The position numbers and the translations under genes were made by a program. From positions 62,001 to 126,000 of the forward strand of contig JALRMH010000025.1 in NCBI GenBank assembly GCA_026119935.1: DNA of 64,000 nt, in the 5' to 3' direction. Origin of the DNA: Endothia cerciana. Its lineage: Eukaryota; Ascomycota; Sordariomycetes; Diaporthales; Cryphonectriaceae. This document shows positions 45,125 to 57,455 of this stretch, one piece after another. The notes under the pieces were generated by a model. It was not told the DNA's origin and made no database searches. It saw only the letters and a list, made by a program, of their open reading frames with translations. Each line of letters begins with the position of its first letter. Position 1 is the first letter of the stretch.

Positions 45125-48100
45125 TCAAGGCGTACGCACGTAGGCATCCATTCCCTGCTGGCGGGGATCCCTCAACCTGAAAAAGCGGGTTAGCCTTCAG
45201 CATGAGATAGTCCGTTCAAACGCATAACTTACCTGGTGATCTTGACATCCTTGTCCAAGTTCGCGCGTCCCTCGATTGCGTTGGGAGTGATGAGAATGAA
45301 TTGACGGCCAACCGAGTTGCGTGCCGCCGAGATCTGTCATGCGTGAGTGCTTCGGCCTTCGACAAGGAATCAGGAATGATGTACTGACCAGCATATTGGT
45401 GCTGATGGCCCGGTTGACATTGTCCATGAAGACGTCAAACTCATCCAGGCAGCGGAGTGGAGAGCCCATGGCCTCCCAGATCGCGAGCAGCAGACAGATG
45501 GACGAGAAGGATTTCTCTCCACCCGAAAGAGTCTTCGTGTTGCGGGCGGCCGCATTCCTGTGAGTCTTGTCCGGCTCCACCTGAACCTCCAGTGTATGAG
45601 TTTGGTGGTGCAAGATTAGCTTGCCCCTAAAGTCACGCTCGCTGAGCAGATACATGAAGTTGGCGCGAGAATTCGAGGAGATATAGCGCCGGAACTCTCT
45701 CCACCTTGCTATTCGATCATCCAGAGATCTCTTCAAGGCCCTGTTCTCTAGTTGCACTTGCTCGTAGGCCCTTTGCAGCCCCTTGAGGGCTTCCTTGGTC
45801 TCGTCTAATCGCCGTCTGACCTCCTCGTCGGTCATGCCCCTTCTTCGTTCGCGCTCCTTCAGCGTGCTATCCAGGGAGTCCAACTTCTTTTCGATTACTT
45901 CATATGTCTCGCCCTCGCCGATATGAACTCGAGGACAGATCTGTTCGGCGCCCTCAACGAACTCCACAACAGTCGTTTGAAGGCCTTGGCGTCTGCGCTC
46001 ATATCGTTGTCCCTCATCGATGGCGATCGCATGTTGGTCGTGTGCCTCGTTCTTTTCTTGGACCGTGAGCTGACGCACATCTTTGTACCTCTTGACTTTG
46101 TCCTCGGCCTTCTTCATCCTCGGCTTGAACTCATTACGCTTCGCCTTCTCAGCCTTCAACTTGTCCAGCAGATCTTCACAAAGGCGGTTCTGCTCCTGTT
46201 TCCTCAGCTGTGTGGTGCCGTACGAGCTGCCGTAGTGATCGAAATCCTCTTGTGCCTTGCGCAAGTCAGCACGAAGACCTTCTAACCTCCCATCGACGCC
46301 CTCGAAAGAGTCAAGCTCAGCTTGGATGTCGTCAATCTCGACCTGGATTTCTCTTATCCTCTGCTTGTTTCTATCCACAGCTTTCTTGATCTCCACAATT
46401 TCCTTTCGGCAGCGTTCGACGGTCCGCAGCTGCATCGTTTTCTGCTGCTGTAGGTCTCCCAGTTCTTCCTGAAGCCGACTTAGCCTCTCCTTGTGGAGAG
46501 ACGTCTCTTGTAGAGAATCGCTTCTCAGTCGAGGCTTCTGATTGTCAGCTGGAGGGTGCTGAGGCGCGGAACTGATGCCATTGGCATTGGCTGTAATTCG
46601 GACTGTCCATCCATGTCTGTTTGGGAAAAGATGGTAACAAGCGACGACGTTGCGGGGGGGTGCAGAGTTATACATGATGCGACTCGCATCACCTTGGTCT
46701 CGGATGAGGATAGTCTTCTCGATGCGGTTGTTGATGATCAGCTGATTGCGAATCAGTGGATTGTCAATCTTGAGTATTCGCAACACCGTGTTGAAGTTCT
46801 CGTCTGGCTCGGAGCTCGAGGTGTCGATCGGTCTTGCATTGCCTATGATTATAGGGCTTCTGGTGACTTTTAGGCGATTCATCATATCCCTCAGTCGCTG
46901 TTGGTCACGCTTACTTGTGACAACGAACCCGTTCAGGATTTCGCCAAACAATCGCTCCAACATGGGTGACCACTCGGGCTGAAGAACTTGAACGTGGGCA
47001 CCTACGGGTCCCACGGGCTTTTGCTCAAATCCAGTATCCGCATCAATCATCCTCAGAAGCTGCTGAATTTGCGGTTCGTATGCGTCGTAGAGCGAGCCTT
47101 GACCTTGTTCGAGCTCCCTGATTCTCTTCTGCGCCGTCACGATCTCACCCTTCTTCTGTGTCGTAAGCTGGTCAAGTTTTCCTGATTCTCCACTGGCCTT
47201 CTCGATTTCCCTGTTGAGATCCGGAATGCGCTGTTGTGAGTCTTCAGACTCTCTTTTGAATTGGGCTTGTCTTTCCTGAGCGGCCTGCAGGTCTTGATTC
47301 CTCTGCGTGACAGCATCTCCATTCAGATCTTGCAACCGCTTCTCTTCCTCTCGGATCTTTTGCTCGTACTCCTTGACGCTATTTTGCGCACTGGTGACGC
47401 GAGAATGGGCATCTCGCTCATCGGTGCGGAGCTTCATGAGGTCCTTTACGGCTTCCTCGTGTTCTTCCTGCGCCCTGTGGACCTTGGCTTGCAGAGCATC
47501 AAATTCTTCCTTGGCAGTCTCGGCATCTTGTTCGGCCTGGGTGATTTGCCGCTCGATGTGCTCCAGTTGCTGAGTCTTCTCATCGACGATCCGTTGAGCA
47601 TCTGCAATGTTTCCGTCGCACTCCACAATCTTGGCTTCATTTTCGGCAACCTGGCGCTCCACATCCGCCACCTGAGACCAGGCCAGCTTCTGACGTAAAA
47701 GCCGATGTTGCCGGCGCATGTTCTCGGACTCCATGTACAGAGCGTAGTCTTTCTTGGCTCGTTCAAGATCCTGCTTGCAAATATTCACTCTCGTCTGAAG
47801 GTCGTCCTCTTTGATTTCATTGGAGTTCAGGTACCCCTCAATTACACGATAGTCATCGTCCAGTTGTTGGAGCTGCACGCCCTGCACGAAGAACTTGTAC
47901 TTTTGTTTGGCCGATGCCTGGTTGAGAAACTGTCGCGCGTTGTCCTGGGATAGTACGTTGAGCGGATTGTCAACCTGGAGACAGTAGTACTCGACGATGT
48001 CGTCGACATCTTGCTTCTTCTTGCTGATGACCCTGTTGCCAGCAGAGAGCACCCTGAAGCTGCTGGATCCGTTCCGGTTGAAGCGGCGTTCGACCTGGAT

Positions 48101-48897
48101 GAAATCTCCGTACATGTCGTGCTGGTACGCGTCCTCACCCTCGTTCTTGATCCTGACGATCAGCCTGGCCTCGTGCTGCCCTTCCTTGATGAAGGCTTTC
48201 AGACTGCCTCCCCGATTGGTGGAGCTCGCTTTGCCGCCAAGGCAGAGTGTGATTGCCGTGAGGATCGCGCTCTTGCCGCTGCCATTCTCGCCGACTATGA
48301 AGTTGAGGAGCGGACCGAGCTCGACATTTAGACTGCTGTGGCACATGAAGTTGACACAGTGAATGCTCAAGAGGATGCCATTATCGGCAGCCCGGTTGGT
48401 AGCGCCTTGGTGATTGTTCTGGCGCTCCATGCCTTTGCGCTGGAGTCTCTGAGTGGCCCGCCTGTCGTCCTCGTCGGCGTGCTCGAGGTCCTTGAATCCG
48501 GCGTCCCGCATAATCTCGTACTGGGTGGCTATTGGTTCGTTATCACGAGCAGTTCCCTGCATCTCGATGTCCTCGTCTTCTTTATTGCCACTCGCTGGTT
48601 CAGAAGATCCGCGGGCAGCCCTGGCTCGTGCGGGCTGCTTGCCTGCAGAAACTCGGGCGCGTTTCCGGTGCTGTTACGGGAGTATCAGCAACGGCCTGCG
48701 TCGTCCACAGTAAACTCATGCGGAGGGTTCTGTGTGGATAAGAAAGATCCACATACCGAGTCGCTCTGCAGCCCAGAGCTTGCCTCACGCGTTTCGACAA
48801 CATCTGCCTCGTCATCGTCTTGGTCGTCATCGTCATCGCCGCGGCGGCGCTTCCTGGCAGCGCTGCCGCCAATGTTGTTGACTGTGCGACCAGGCAT
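45125..48897 (-). CDS. SMC6: Structural maintenance of chromosomes protein 6
   Basis: SMC6 pairs with SMC5 and Nse proteins in the complex that resolves recombination intermediates and supports replication-fork repair. Exons 48897-48757, 48670-45389, 45333-45233 and 45176-45125; introns 86, 55 and 56 bp; 1191 residues, normal for the family. The N-terminal ~120 residues are basic/acidic with a nuclear-type KRRRG stretch. Walker A is GENGSGKSAILTAI (about 174-187). Two long coiled coils flank a hinge near residues 570-720. The ABC signature LSGGEKSFSSICLLLAIWEA lies near 1090, and Walker B CLDEFDVFMDNVNR near 1120. The two small last exons encode SAARNSVGRQFILITPNAIE and the end MDAYVRTP. Confidence 0.96.
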
Positions 48898-49382
48898 TGT
48901 GGCCGCCTGCCCGCTTGTACGAGTGATGGGACGATAAGAAGCCGAGCCAGGCTCAAGATGCTGCACAGAAGAGGTCCTGGTCGAGGTGCTGGTCGTGGTG
49001 GGAGCGAGGAACACAAGCCAGAAGACTTGACGCGCACCGCGTTGCAGTCAACGCGCTAACTTGAGCCTGGTAGACGGCAGGTACGGAGGCAGAGGGGTCT
49101 GCCCCACCTCTTAAGTAGCGCCTCCCATCACACTCCACTGCAGTCCCTGCAGCCCTGCAGCCCTGCAGCCCTGTCTGCCCGTGTTCTCAACTAACTGCAC
49201 GCTGGGCTTCCTCAACCACGAAACCTCTCGGGAATCTGACCTATCTCTGCGACAAGCGCGGCTCTGCAGGTCCGAACAGTTACAGAGTCAAGCTCAGGCA
49301 ACACTTGGCAGGTGGATGCTGCCGTTTCCGAGACTCAAAACCATCTCCCAAGGCCAGACCACAGCAGCTTGATGAGCACAGC
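48898..49382. promoter_or_regulatory. Divergent SMC6/ECD promoter with CCCTGCAG repeats
   Basis: 485 bp between opposed start codons. At 49139-49174 the octamer CCCTGCAG or CCCTGC-AG variant recurs in four head-to-tail copies. The position makes a regulatory role possible but unproven. Confidence 0.5.
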
Positions 49383-51305
49383 ATGGCCGGGACTGGTGTC
49401 GTCGAGGACACCAACTCAGGAGGTCAGGGTACTCAGGACTTCGAGCGGATACTACCCGACAACTGTGTGGAGTACATGCTCTTCGTGATAGAGGCAGATG
49501 CACAGAATAAGAAAATCCTGTCGGGTCTCGAGGCCGTGAGAAAAGCAGCAGTCCAACTGTCGAAGCATCTCACCAAGGACTACATCTGGCAGCGTGATGG
49601 CTTTGGTCTCGACACCAAGAACGAAGGGGGTATGCTCTCGACCACCTCCCCCAGATGGTCACGTCCTGCGTACTGATGGAAGCAAGCAGGCCTGCATTAT
49701 CTCTATGGCATCACCTACTACGGTGACTCTATAGAAGACGAATGGCTGATCGTCTACATGCTTCGGGAGCTCACGAAGCAATTTCCGAATCTATGGGTGC
49801 GTGTTTCTGACAGCGACGGAGAGTTCCTCCTGGTCGAGGCTGCCAATGTTCTGCCAAAGTGGTTGAACCCGGAGAATGATGCCAACAGGGCCTGGATACA
49901 TGCCGGCCAACTATGGATCATACCTCTTCAACAATCAGACTCTGGCGTGCAATCCAAGAAGATAAGCCTGCCACAGGCCATCGGCACACTGCAGTCCGCG
50001 TCAGACTCTCTCATTCACTCGACCTTCATTGAGGCAGAAGCACTTTACCGACTGGAGAAGTACCCCGGCCAGATTCATGAGTCAATACATCATGCTGTGG
50101 TCACTATTCCAAGACGACTGGCATATGTGATCCATGAGCTACCCAAGTCAATTGCACCTGCTGTTGAGGCATTCTACCTCAGAGACCCCAATTCGCTGAA
50201 GCCCCTCCTGGTAGCATCTACCGGGCGGCTCACATTCCCCCCCGATGATCTCGTGGACGTAAGCGTCAGATTTACGAAGGTCCTTTACGCCCAACTGAAG
50301 TCTCAGCATTTCTCGCCTCCTCCGGTCTGGCAAGATATTCTCAACACCTCGGAAGGGGATACTGTCTTAGGTGCCGATGGGGATGCTCAGAAGAAGCACT
50401 CCAGGCTCGAGCTGGGCATGAAGGTCACCTGCGGCTTCGAGATGCTCGCCTTTGGTGCAGCCAGGAGCAACAACCGGACGTCTAGGGAAGTTGCGCTCGT
50501 TCTTGAGGATCTAATTGAAGACGGAGACTCGGTTCTTCCGCCGGACACAGACATCAACTCGTGGAAAGACGCCGGACGTGACGACGATGATTCCTGGATG
50601 GACATCAACTTTGAGGACTTTGAGAAGGAGCTCGATGGCAAGGGTGGCACCTCGGGAGGCCAAGGCTTCACGGATACTAACGCGCAAGCTGATCTTCGGA
50701 AAATAGTCTCGCGTTTTGAGGCCTTCTTAAATGATGAGAAGGCGGGCATCGATGGTGCGGAATTTGACGAGATGGATGAGGACGACGATGAGAACGTTAC
50801 GGACTCAGAAGAAGAGTCCGATAGCGAAGATCGCGACGTCAGCTTCGATGAGGAAGAATTCGCCCGCATGATGCGTGAGATGATGGGTCTGCCGACAGGG
50901 AGTACGCCGGTGGCGAGCAAAGACAACGGGAAAATGCCAGCGTCGACATCACCAGACGACTTAGAAGAGGACAGCGAGGACGAGGAAATCAGGAAGCTAT
51001 CGGATCAAATGGCGGCAGAACTAAACGATCATGGAATCTTGAGCTTAGACCCGACGTCCAAGAAGCCCAAGGCTCTTGAAGGCAAAGGAAAAGAGAAGGC
51101 TGTGACATCCTCAAAGGATGCCAATACCCAAGATCTCGAGGGTGAGGAAAGTGGGGATGAGGAAATCGACATCGACTACAACCTCGCCAAGAATCTGCTT
51201 GAGAGCTTCAAAGGTCAAGCTGGCCTGGTCGGTCCAGTTGGTACGATGCTGGTGGACATGGGCATTCGCCTTCCCCGGGATGAAGATGATGAGGGAGACA
51301 AATAA
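49383..51305 (+). CDS. Ecdysoneless/SGT1 family protein
   Basis: The Ecd/hSGT1 family is linked to Prp8/U5 snRNP assembly and cell-cycle progression in animals and to transcriptional activation in fission yeast; it is absent from baker's yeast. Exons 49383-49629 and 49690-51305, with a 60-bp intron, give 620 residues. Family blocks: LPDNCVEYMLFVIEAD, GLHYLYGITYYGDSIEDEWL, IVYMLRELTKQFPNLWVRVS, DSDGEFLLVEAANVLPKWLN and AWIHAGQLWIIPL. Around residues 360-480 lie long acidic stretches (DEMDEDDDENVTDSEEESDS). A C-terminal motif DYNLAKNLLESFKGQAGLVG with GPVGTMLVDMGIRLPRDEDD is also typical. Start: ATG 49383 begins the conserved N-terminus. Confidence 0.92.
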
Positions 51306-51891
51306 GATACCCCTGCAGCCTTTCAGCCCATTAGTTTTTTATTCCTTCTTACAAAATGCAAAAGAACATCAGGATCGAACCGTGCGAGTCTGACGACTTG
51401 AATCGCGTTTCTAGGACATGTTATACAACACCGAGGTTCGCCGTTCCTCGCCGTTGACTTTGAACCCAGCAGCCTATTTTGCGAGACTACATATTTTAAG
51501 GCTTCGCTACGGTTGCGTTCCCAACTACAGCTTCAGTTGAGATCTGCTCATCATGCTCAGCACCATTGTCTTCAGCCTACCTGAAACAACTGCGCGAACC
51601 ATCAAAATAGATTGAGGCTTAGTAGCGGAAGAAAGCAGCGGTGTAGAGACCCATAATGTGGACGAGTCTCGGGAGGAGGAGGATGAAGAGAGGGTTGAAG
51701 GTGACGATCAGATGAGCAGATGAGCAGAAGGCGAGTGGAGGAATGGATGGGTGGTGCCCGTGGCAGCACGACGAGAACATCTCCCAAAAAGAGATTCGGC
51801 ACAAGAATTCAGTTCAGACTATTAGGCAGCTGATATGTTTGTGGGCGTCGATACAAAGGAGCAAATACACATGCACGACCTGCCGTTCATC
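51306..51891. other. Convergent 3' region, ECD and the 657-residue gene
   Basis: About 590 bp between converging stops, probably both 3' UTRs. Nothing else is recognised. Confidence 0.45.
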
Positions 51892-53865
51892 TTAGGCGCT
51901 CATGAGCCCACCTTCGTCTAACCCCTCCGTCTTTGGCCTCTTCGCGGGTGACATCTCACTAGTCGGCCTCACATGTCTTCTCTTTGGTTGATCCCCTACG
52001 TCTTCCAACCGAGCCAGCACTGCGTTGAGCCTCCTCCTTGCCGCGAATTCCCTGATCGTACTATCGCTGCGTGGCCGGTAGAACTCCTTCACCACAGCGA
52101 CCGTAGCATGGTAGCACTGGTATAATAGCAGACGGACATGAGCCTCCTCCGAATGTTCGACAACGTCTCCATACATGGAGTGAGGTTCGAAATCTCCGTC
52201 ACCATCAGTGTCATGGTCTGTTCGCCTTCTTAATTGGCCACTGAAGCCACGTAGGAAGTCTCTGGAGGGTGTGTCACTGAAGATCATCGCCATCAATGGG
52301 TCGCCGAAGATGCAGTTGCTCCAGTCGGGTAGTCCTGTCACTCGGACGTCCACTGTATGATCCCGATCCGGCGGTATTCTGTCCTTGTTGTTCTCATCTA
52401 AATCATCCGAATTCTCGAGGAGTTGTTGTAATGGTGGCTGCTGCTCTATCCTCGCTCCGTTCGCGGTAACCATCCTCTCCGCCATAATGTTCCCGTCGTG
52501 AGCAGCGTCGAGGACCACCAGTCTTGGTATAGTGACCGCGTCAAGACTGTAGCCGAGTCTTCGAAAATGCTGCCGTATTGTCTGATATGGGACTGTCACT
52601 GCCATATCCTCCGCGTCGCGGAGAATCCCCTCGAGCATGACGTGAAACGCCAGAGCCCAGTTACCCATCCCTCCACAGCTTTCCACACTCCTCCTTGATC
52701 GACTCGGCGCCTCAGGTATCGGACCGAGTACTGAGATCGCCGGACCGAATGCCCCAGACGGTGATTGCAGATGTGAGAGTCGGCGTATCAGTCTCCCGGC
52801 TTGGAAGTCGATGTTCCTGCGCTCTGAGATGGTCAGGCATTTGGGCAAGGATGAGAGTGACAGGCCATGAAGACGTGCCAAGATGCTACATGCTGACTCG
52901 AGCTCCTTTGCTGCATGTGTGTTGTCTGCCAAGGAAGGGAGGATTTCCAGCAAGTCGACATCCTGCAAGAGCTCCTCGTTGATGTGGTCTTTCAATCGAC
53001 TTCGCGCCTCGCCACAAGCCGGACATCCAACACACTGATCGAAGTGCGCTTTCTTCGCCCGCCCCAGGCCACCAGAAAGAAGCACACTTCTGATCCATCT
53101 GACGACGATGGCCTCTGACTTGATGGTCCACCGCTCTGATCTGAGCAGCCTAAGCATGGAAGGTGAAGATAGGATAAACACGAACATATCATGCATACCC
53201 AAGGCATCGTCTCCTGAAGGCAAGCTCGTGAGTTCATGAATCCTATACTGGCGGTGGGGCGCAGGTATAGATACAACGCGCATCCCATTCGGCTCAAAAC
53301 GAGGCCAGACTGCATTTAATAGCGACTGCACGGACGCCATGTCGAGGAGCGGCCCGCAGACAGTAGTATTCGACATCGAAGTACGTGATTCGACACGTCC
53401 AATCGAGGACTGGATTACGCTGCTATCACTACCAGCAGCTCCAGAGGAAGGGCTGTTAGGTTGGACGGGCGGTGCTCGTGCAACCGAGCTTGTGTAGCTG
53501 TACCCTGTGAGACCTGGAGGACGCGCGAGTTCGTCCTCGCTGGTGAGGAGCTGGCGGCATCCACCGGCTGAGGGCGCCTCTCTGGTACTGTCCCTATGGT
53601 CGCTCGACTTGATGCTCGTTACAAGCGAGACATGGAGAGTCGAAGGAGAAGGCGAGCGAGGAGAGACAACGGACAGGGCCGATGATGTTCCCCGCGCTGT
53701 GCATCCGCCAGCGGATATTGTCGTTCCTCTATCAGATATCCAGATTCGTGTTCTGGGCGTAGCAGTTGCAATCCTGTGTTTGTTGGTGCCTGTTATACTC
53801 CTGGTACCCGTGATAATACCGCCGCTGTCGTCAGGCCTGCTCCGAGTTGACAAAGATGCCATCAT
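51892..53865 (-). CDS. Unrecognised intronless fungal protein of about 657 residues
   Basis: A single open frame from ATG 53865 to TAA 51892. The frame stays open 30 codons further without ATG, so a 5' exon is possible. Residues 1-140 are Ser/Arg/Thr-rich and disordered. From about 140 the protein is globular: MASVQSLLNAVWPRF, a CVGCPACGEARSRLKDHI segment with a CxxCxxC cluster, then LARLHGLSLSSLPKCLTISE and FQAGRLIRRLSHL. Near residue 510 comes GLPDWSNCIFGDPLMAMIFS, and then EEAHVRLLLYQCYHATVAVV. The end is basic (SPAKRPKTEG), like a nuclear signal. The DWSN/GDPLM segment faintly recalls the catalytic-loop region of fungal phosphotransferase-like proteins, but Walker or APH motifs are not clear. 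I leave the function open. Confidence 0.7.
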   Translation of the reverse strand: MMASLSTRSRPDDSGGIITGTRSITGTNKHRIATATPRTRIWISDRGTTISAGGCTARGTSSALSVVSPRSPSPSTLHVSLVTSIKSSDHRDSTREAPSAGGCRQLLTSEDELARPPGLTGYSYTSSVARAPPVQPNSPSSGAAGSDSSVIQSSIGRVESRTSMSNTTVCGPLLDMASVQSLLNAVWPRFEPNGMRVVSIPAPHRQYRIHELTSLPSGDDALGMHDMFVFILSSPSMLRLLRSERWTIKSEAIVVRWIRSVLLSGGLGRAKKAHFDQCVGCPACGEARSRLKDHINEELLQDVDLLEILPSLADNTHAAKELESACSILARLHGLSLSSLPKCLTISERRNIDFQAGRLIRRLSHLQSPSGAFGPAISVLGPIPEAPSRSRRSVESCGGMGNWALAFHVMLEGILRDAEDMAVTVPYQTIRQHFRRLGYSLDAVTIPRLVVLDAAHDGNIMAERMVTANGARIEQQPPLQQLLENSDDLDENNKDRIPPDRDHTVDVRVTGLPDWSNCIFGDPLMAMIFSDTPSRDFLRGFSGQLRRRTDHDTDGDGDFEPHSMYGDVVEHSEEAHVRLLLYQCYHATVAVVKEFYRPRSDSTIREFAARRRLNAVLARLEDVGDQPKRRHVRPTSEMSPAKRPKTEGLDEGGLMSA

Positions 53866-56199
53866 TCCATCGCTGCATCTTGCAGAGTGGCTTGGAGATG
53901 TTGACAGCAGATGTTGTCTCTGATGATCGAAGGTGAAAGCGAAATAGGGGTGCAATCTGTCTAAGCGTAGATGGGCGAGTGGCTTGCGGTCACTAGATAG
54001 CCGAATCTAGATAGAGCGAATGAATAGGAGTGCCGAGTCGGAGTGGACGCAAACAGGTAAGTTCAGATGCAGACTCACAATGCAAGAAAATTGAGAAGGC
54101 CTACTTGTTACGACGTCTGAGATATGGTGATACTCTATTCACAGCTATATCTTCCGGGCGGAGTGATTGTGTATCGTGGACCAGGATGATGGATAAAATC
54201 TCTGTGGGACAGGCTCACTAGTACCTGCGATTGAGACTCAGTGGTCGATGAACACGTCGGGGAGTCGCAAATCGGCAGCCAAGTTCAATATATGAGATGT
54301 CCGGAAATGAGTGCCTTGACGCGAGTAAGGTTGGGAGGACAGCGAGCTGAGGTATAGCATCGATATTCTTGTCGGCTGACACATGCCGCGTTTCCTCAAG
54401 CGAAAGGAATGTTTCGACCGGGAAAAGGCCGCTTGTGTGTGCCCAACTTTGGGATACTGGATTGGTTTACGAGGTGGTGAAGGATTGAGCTGTCCTTGGG
54501 ATACTAGCGGTCACACTTAACGGCGTGTTTAGGACCTTGGAAGACTAGCGGACTAGATTGGTACTCTGCCCTCGTCTTCTGTAGTAGCGGTCTGTCGAAT
54601 TCGTAATTGCAAACAAAAGACGAAGTCCGTCTCCTGGCAGCCTGACAGTCTCGAGACTCACAAAGCGGATCATAAAATTAATTTGCTTTGGCCCAACGGA
54701 CGGTCGACGATGCTCTGGTAGCTGAGTTGTCGTACAAAGATGATTGAGTGTCGCGGTACTTCATGTCTGTGCCTGGTCCAGAGGTTCTCACTGCAAGACT
54801 GCTGCGCGGGTGAGAATTACGAGCCTGAGCTGGAGTCACATGGACGGGTGCTTCTGCCCGATGTGATGTCGTCGTGAGAGTGTAGGTAGAAGCTTTGCCT
54901 TTGAGTGAACACTTGTGCGCGCTGCGGCCCTTGACACAACTTCGCCCTAGTGTGGTGTGGCCCGAACGCGATGCACTCGGTTCTCTACAACAGAACATTC
55001 AACGTGACGACGGGCGGTAAAACAAGACGTGGATGTCTCCGATGACAGCTTGGGAAAGTTCGTCCAATCCCTTCATTGACTGCTTGGGTTGCTGTTGAGT
55101 GCTGGCAAGCGAACCGTCATTGATGAGGCAGCAGACCCCTTCCGGCTGACCGCTCAGTCCACCGTTTGCGAACGATGCGGCAAATATACAACTGCCGGTG
55201 TGTCTCGAGAAAGCGGTGTGTTCGGAATCTCAAATCAGGTCTTTTGCACGTACCAGCTCTTTATTGTCCAGCCTACGTGGCTTGTGATGGTACTTAGAAT
55301 AGCCAAGCGGAGTGATCGAGTGGCATCCAGGCAAGGCGGAGGAGTGAGGTAGGCTGCAGCTGACAAGCCCATTACACCTCATCACGCTCATCTTCAACGC
55401 TTCGTTGATGTGATCCTGGCCAAATTTGTAATGAACACAGGAGGAATAGGCGAGGCGAGTAATCAGAGCTGGTTGCAGACAAGTCAGATGAGAGGTTTTG
55501 CGGCCTTCTTGTGGCTCGATGTACGAACCAGATCCAAGTTTCATCATGATTGGGCAACAGCAAGTGTACAAGCGAGCTTGCTTCCTCCATGTCCCATCAC
55601 TGGGTCCTCAGCGATTGGTCGCTTGTGAGATGACTCTCAGTGTCACCCAACGTACTTTAGTTAGCCACATGGTCCGCCGGAATCCTGTGGGGCCATGTCT
55701 TTCGGACGCTTTTCATGTGCCTCATTGTGTCGCACGCGTACTCATATTGAGTTGGAAGCATCAGAAGCTTCCATTGGCTCTAGCCTGGCCATCTGCGCCG
55801 CCAAAGCGTGCGCGGAGTCTACTGACGATCGCCATCTTCCGTATCGCTCGTCAATTTTGTCGCGATGTGGCCTAGTGCGACGCCCCCCCCCCCCCCGGAA
55901 CAGCCCCTGGAAAGAAATCTTGATCTTGTCGGATTGCTGCTTGACCCGCGTCCTCACGTGAGGCGACGCTTGCTTGCATGCTAAGGCATGAACTGCTGAG
56001 AACTAACGCGCATATAACATGCAAAGACCGGTTCTTGCACCGGTCATCCATGCGTTGAAGGGTTTGACAGCTGCTGATGAACTTCCTCTTCCTGCGGCAC
56101 GGCGACCCGTTCACTATCCATGGTTCGGCGACCACATCATGCATGTGCACAAGATTTTTCTCGGCGTGGCCGAGTGGCGGAAGCAGTATCTCTTGACAT
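53866..56199. other. Unassigned intergenic region
   Basis: About 2.3 kb with only short, motif-free frames. A C16 run lies at about 55883-55898. The left part should include the promoter of the 657-residue gene and the right end the TAN1 3' UTR. Confidence 0.4.
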
Positions 56200-57455
56200 T
56201 CACTGAGCATCCCCAGTCTTGATTGCAGATATACTGCCACTGCTCTCGGCATCGCCGCCTGCGTCCTTATTGCTAGAGCTCGCCTGCTTGTAGAGTTCCG
56301 TCAAGTTGTATTTCTTCAGCATATCCCAGTCGCCAGGGACGACACTCATCCCGCAGACCGTCTGCGTACCAATCGTCAACGATTGCTCGGTTTGAATCTC
56401 GGTCGGAACTCACCTGATAGATATCCAACAATATAACCTTGTCTGGAGCCCCAAGATTGACCTTATGCTGTATGTCGACCATGTTGGCAATCTGTTTGAT
56501 GACGTCGTCTCTCTTGAGAGTGTTGTGGTTGCGAATCGAAGGACGAATGGCGTACTGCAACAGAGACAATTAGAAGATGATGAATGGGGGGTTGCGGACT
56601 TCGTCCCACCGTAGCTGGCCGCGTCTTCCCATCTGTGACCCCAGTCTCCCCTATTTGGCCATCCTTCTCAGCAGGATCGGCGCCCGAGCTCGCTTCCTCC
56701 ACCTTGAGCTTGAAGTGGGCAGCAAGAGCCTTTCTAGCGCCCTCCTCGAGCCCACCCTCGGTGGCCTTCGTGATTATGGTCACAGGTGTTAGCCGGTTCA
56801 GATACCGGGCTCGAGCGCCGCCGTGGCCAACAGTGAGCGCATCCTGGCATATGCGCCGCGAGAATTGGACGGGCTCTATCGGTGCCTTGCATTTCATGAA
56901 CAGCAGACACTCCTGGTTGATACGAACTTCGGTGAAGACACCATCCGAGGACCGTTTGCTCTTGTCTCTCAAGGAGCCGACCTCCTTCTGAATGACAGAC
57001 TCAATATCGCCCTCATCCTCGTCCGAGCCATCGGTGGGCCCATCCTCGGACTTGATCCCGTACATCTTCTCGGCATACTGTGAAAGTCAGCCCCTGCTCA
57101 TCTCCCACATCGAAAATCAGGCTAACCTCATCGAAAAGAAGCTCCATCTCCCTGGCAGCCTTGCCCTTCATGTGGAGGGGGCAGGTCACCCAGATGCCCA
57201 TGTCGCCAGGCTCGATGGTGTTAGCCTTTGGCCTGTCCGGGCCCTCACTCTTCGGGACTTTCCATTTGCCACTGTTGCCCTTCTGTAATTTCGATCAGTA
57301 CTGGCGTGATAGTAGGTTGCGTGGCGCATGTCGAGGTGACGCTGATGCGCCAACAACCTCACTCTAGGCCCGCTGGGTTGCCCTACCTTTTTCTTTCTGA
57401 ATGAGCCATCGCCGTTCGCGCCATCAGCGGCTTTCCGTTTACCCGAGTCAGTCAT
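56200..57455 (-). CDS. TAN1: tRNA acetyltransferase adaptor TAN1 (THUMP domain)
   Basis: Tan1 binds tRNA-Ser and tRNA-Leu through its THUMP domain and directs the acetyltransferase Kre33/NAT10 to make N4-acetylcytidine at position 12. Five exons: 57455-57387, 57282-57127, 57077-56610, 56554-56414 and 56361-56200; introns 49-104 bp; 331 residues. The Lys-rich N-terminus is followed by IEPGDMGIWVTCPLHMKGKA, REMELLFDEYAEKMYG, ECLLFMKCKAPIEPVQFSRR, YLNRLTPVTIITKA, YAIRPSIRNHNTLKRDDVIK and HKVNLGAPDKVILLDIYQ, then CGMSVVPGDWDMLKKYNLTE, all typical of the THUMP region. An acidic insert (DGSDEDEGDIES) and a variable Gly/Glu linker occur between. Confidence 0.94.

Noticed and set aside
56155..56190. 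tRNA-Leu/Ser-like A-box string GGCCGAGTGG
   Set aside because: No matching B box or acceptor stem follows within tRNA length, and it lies at the 3' end of TAN1.
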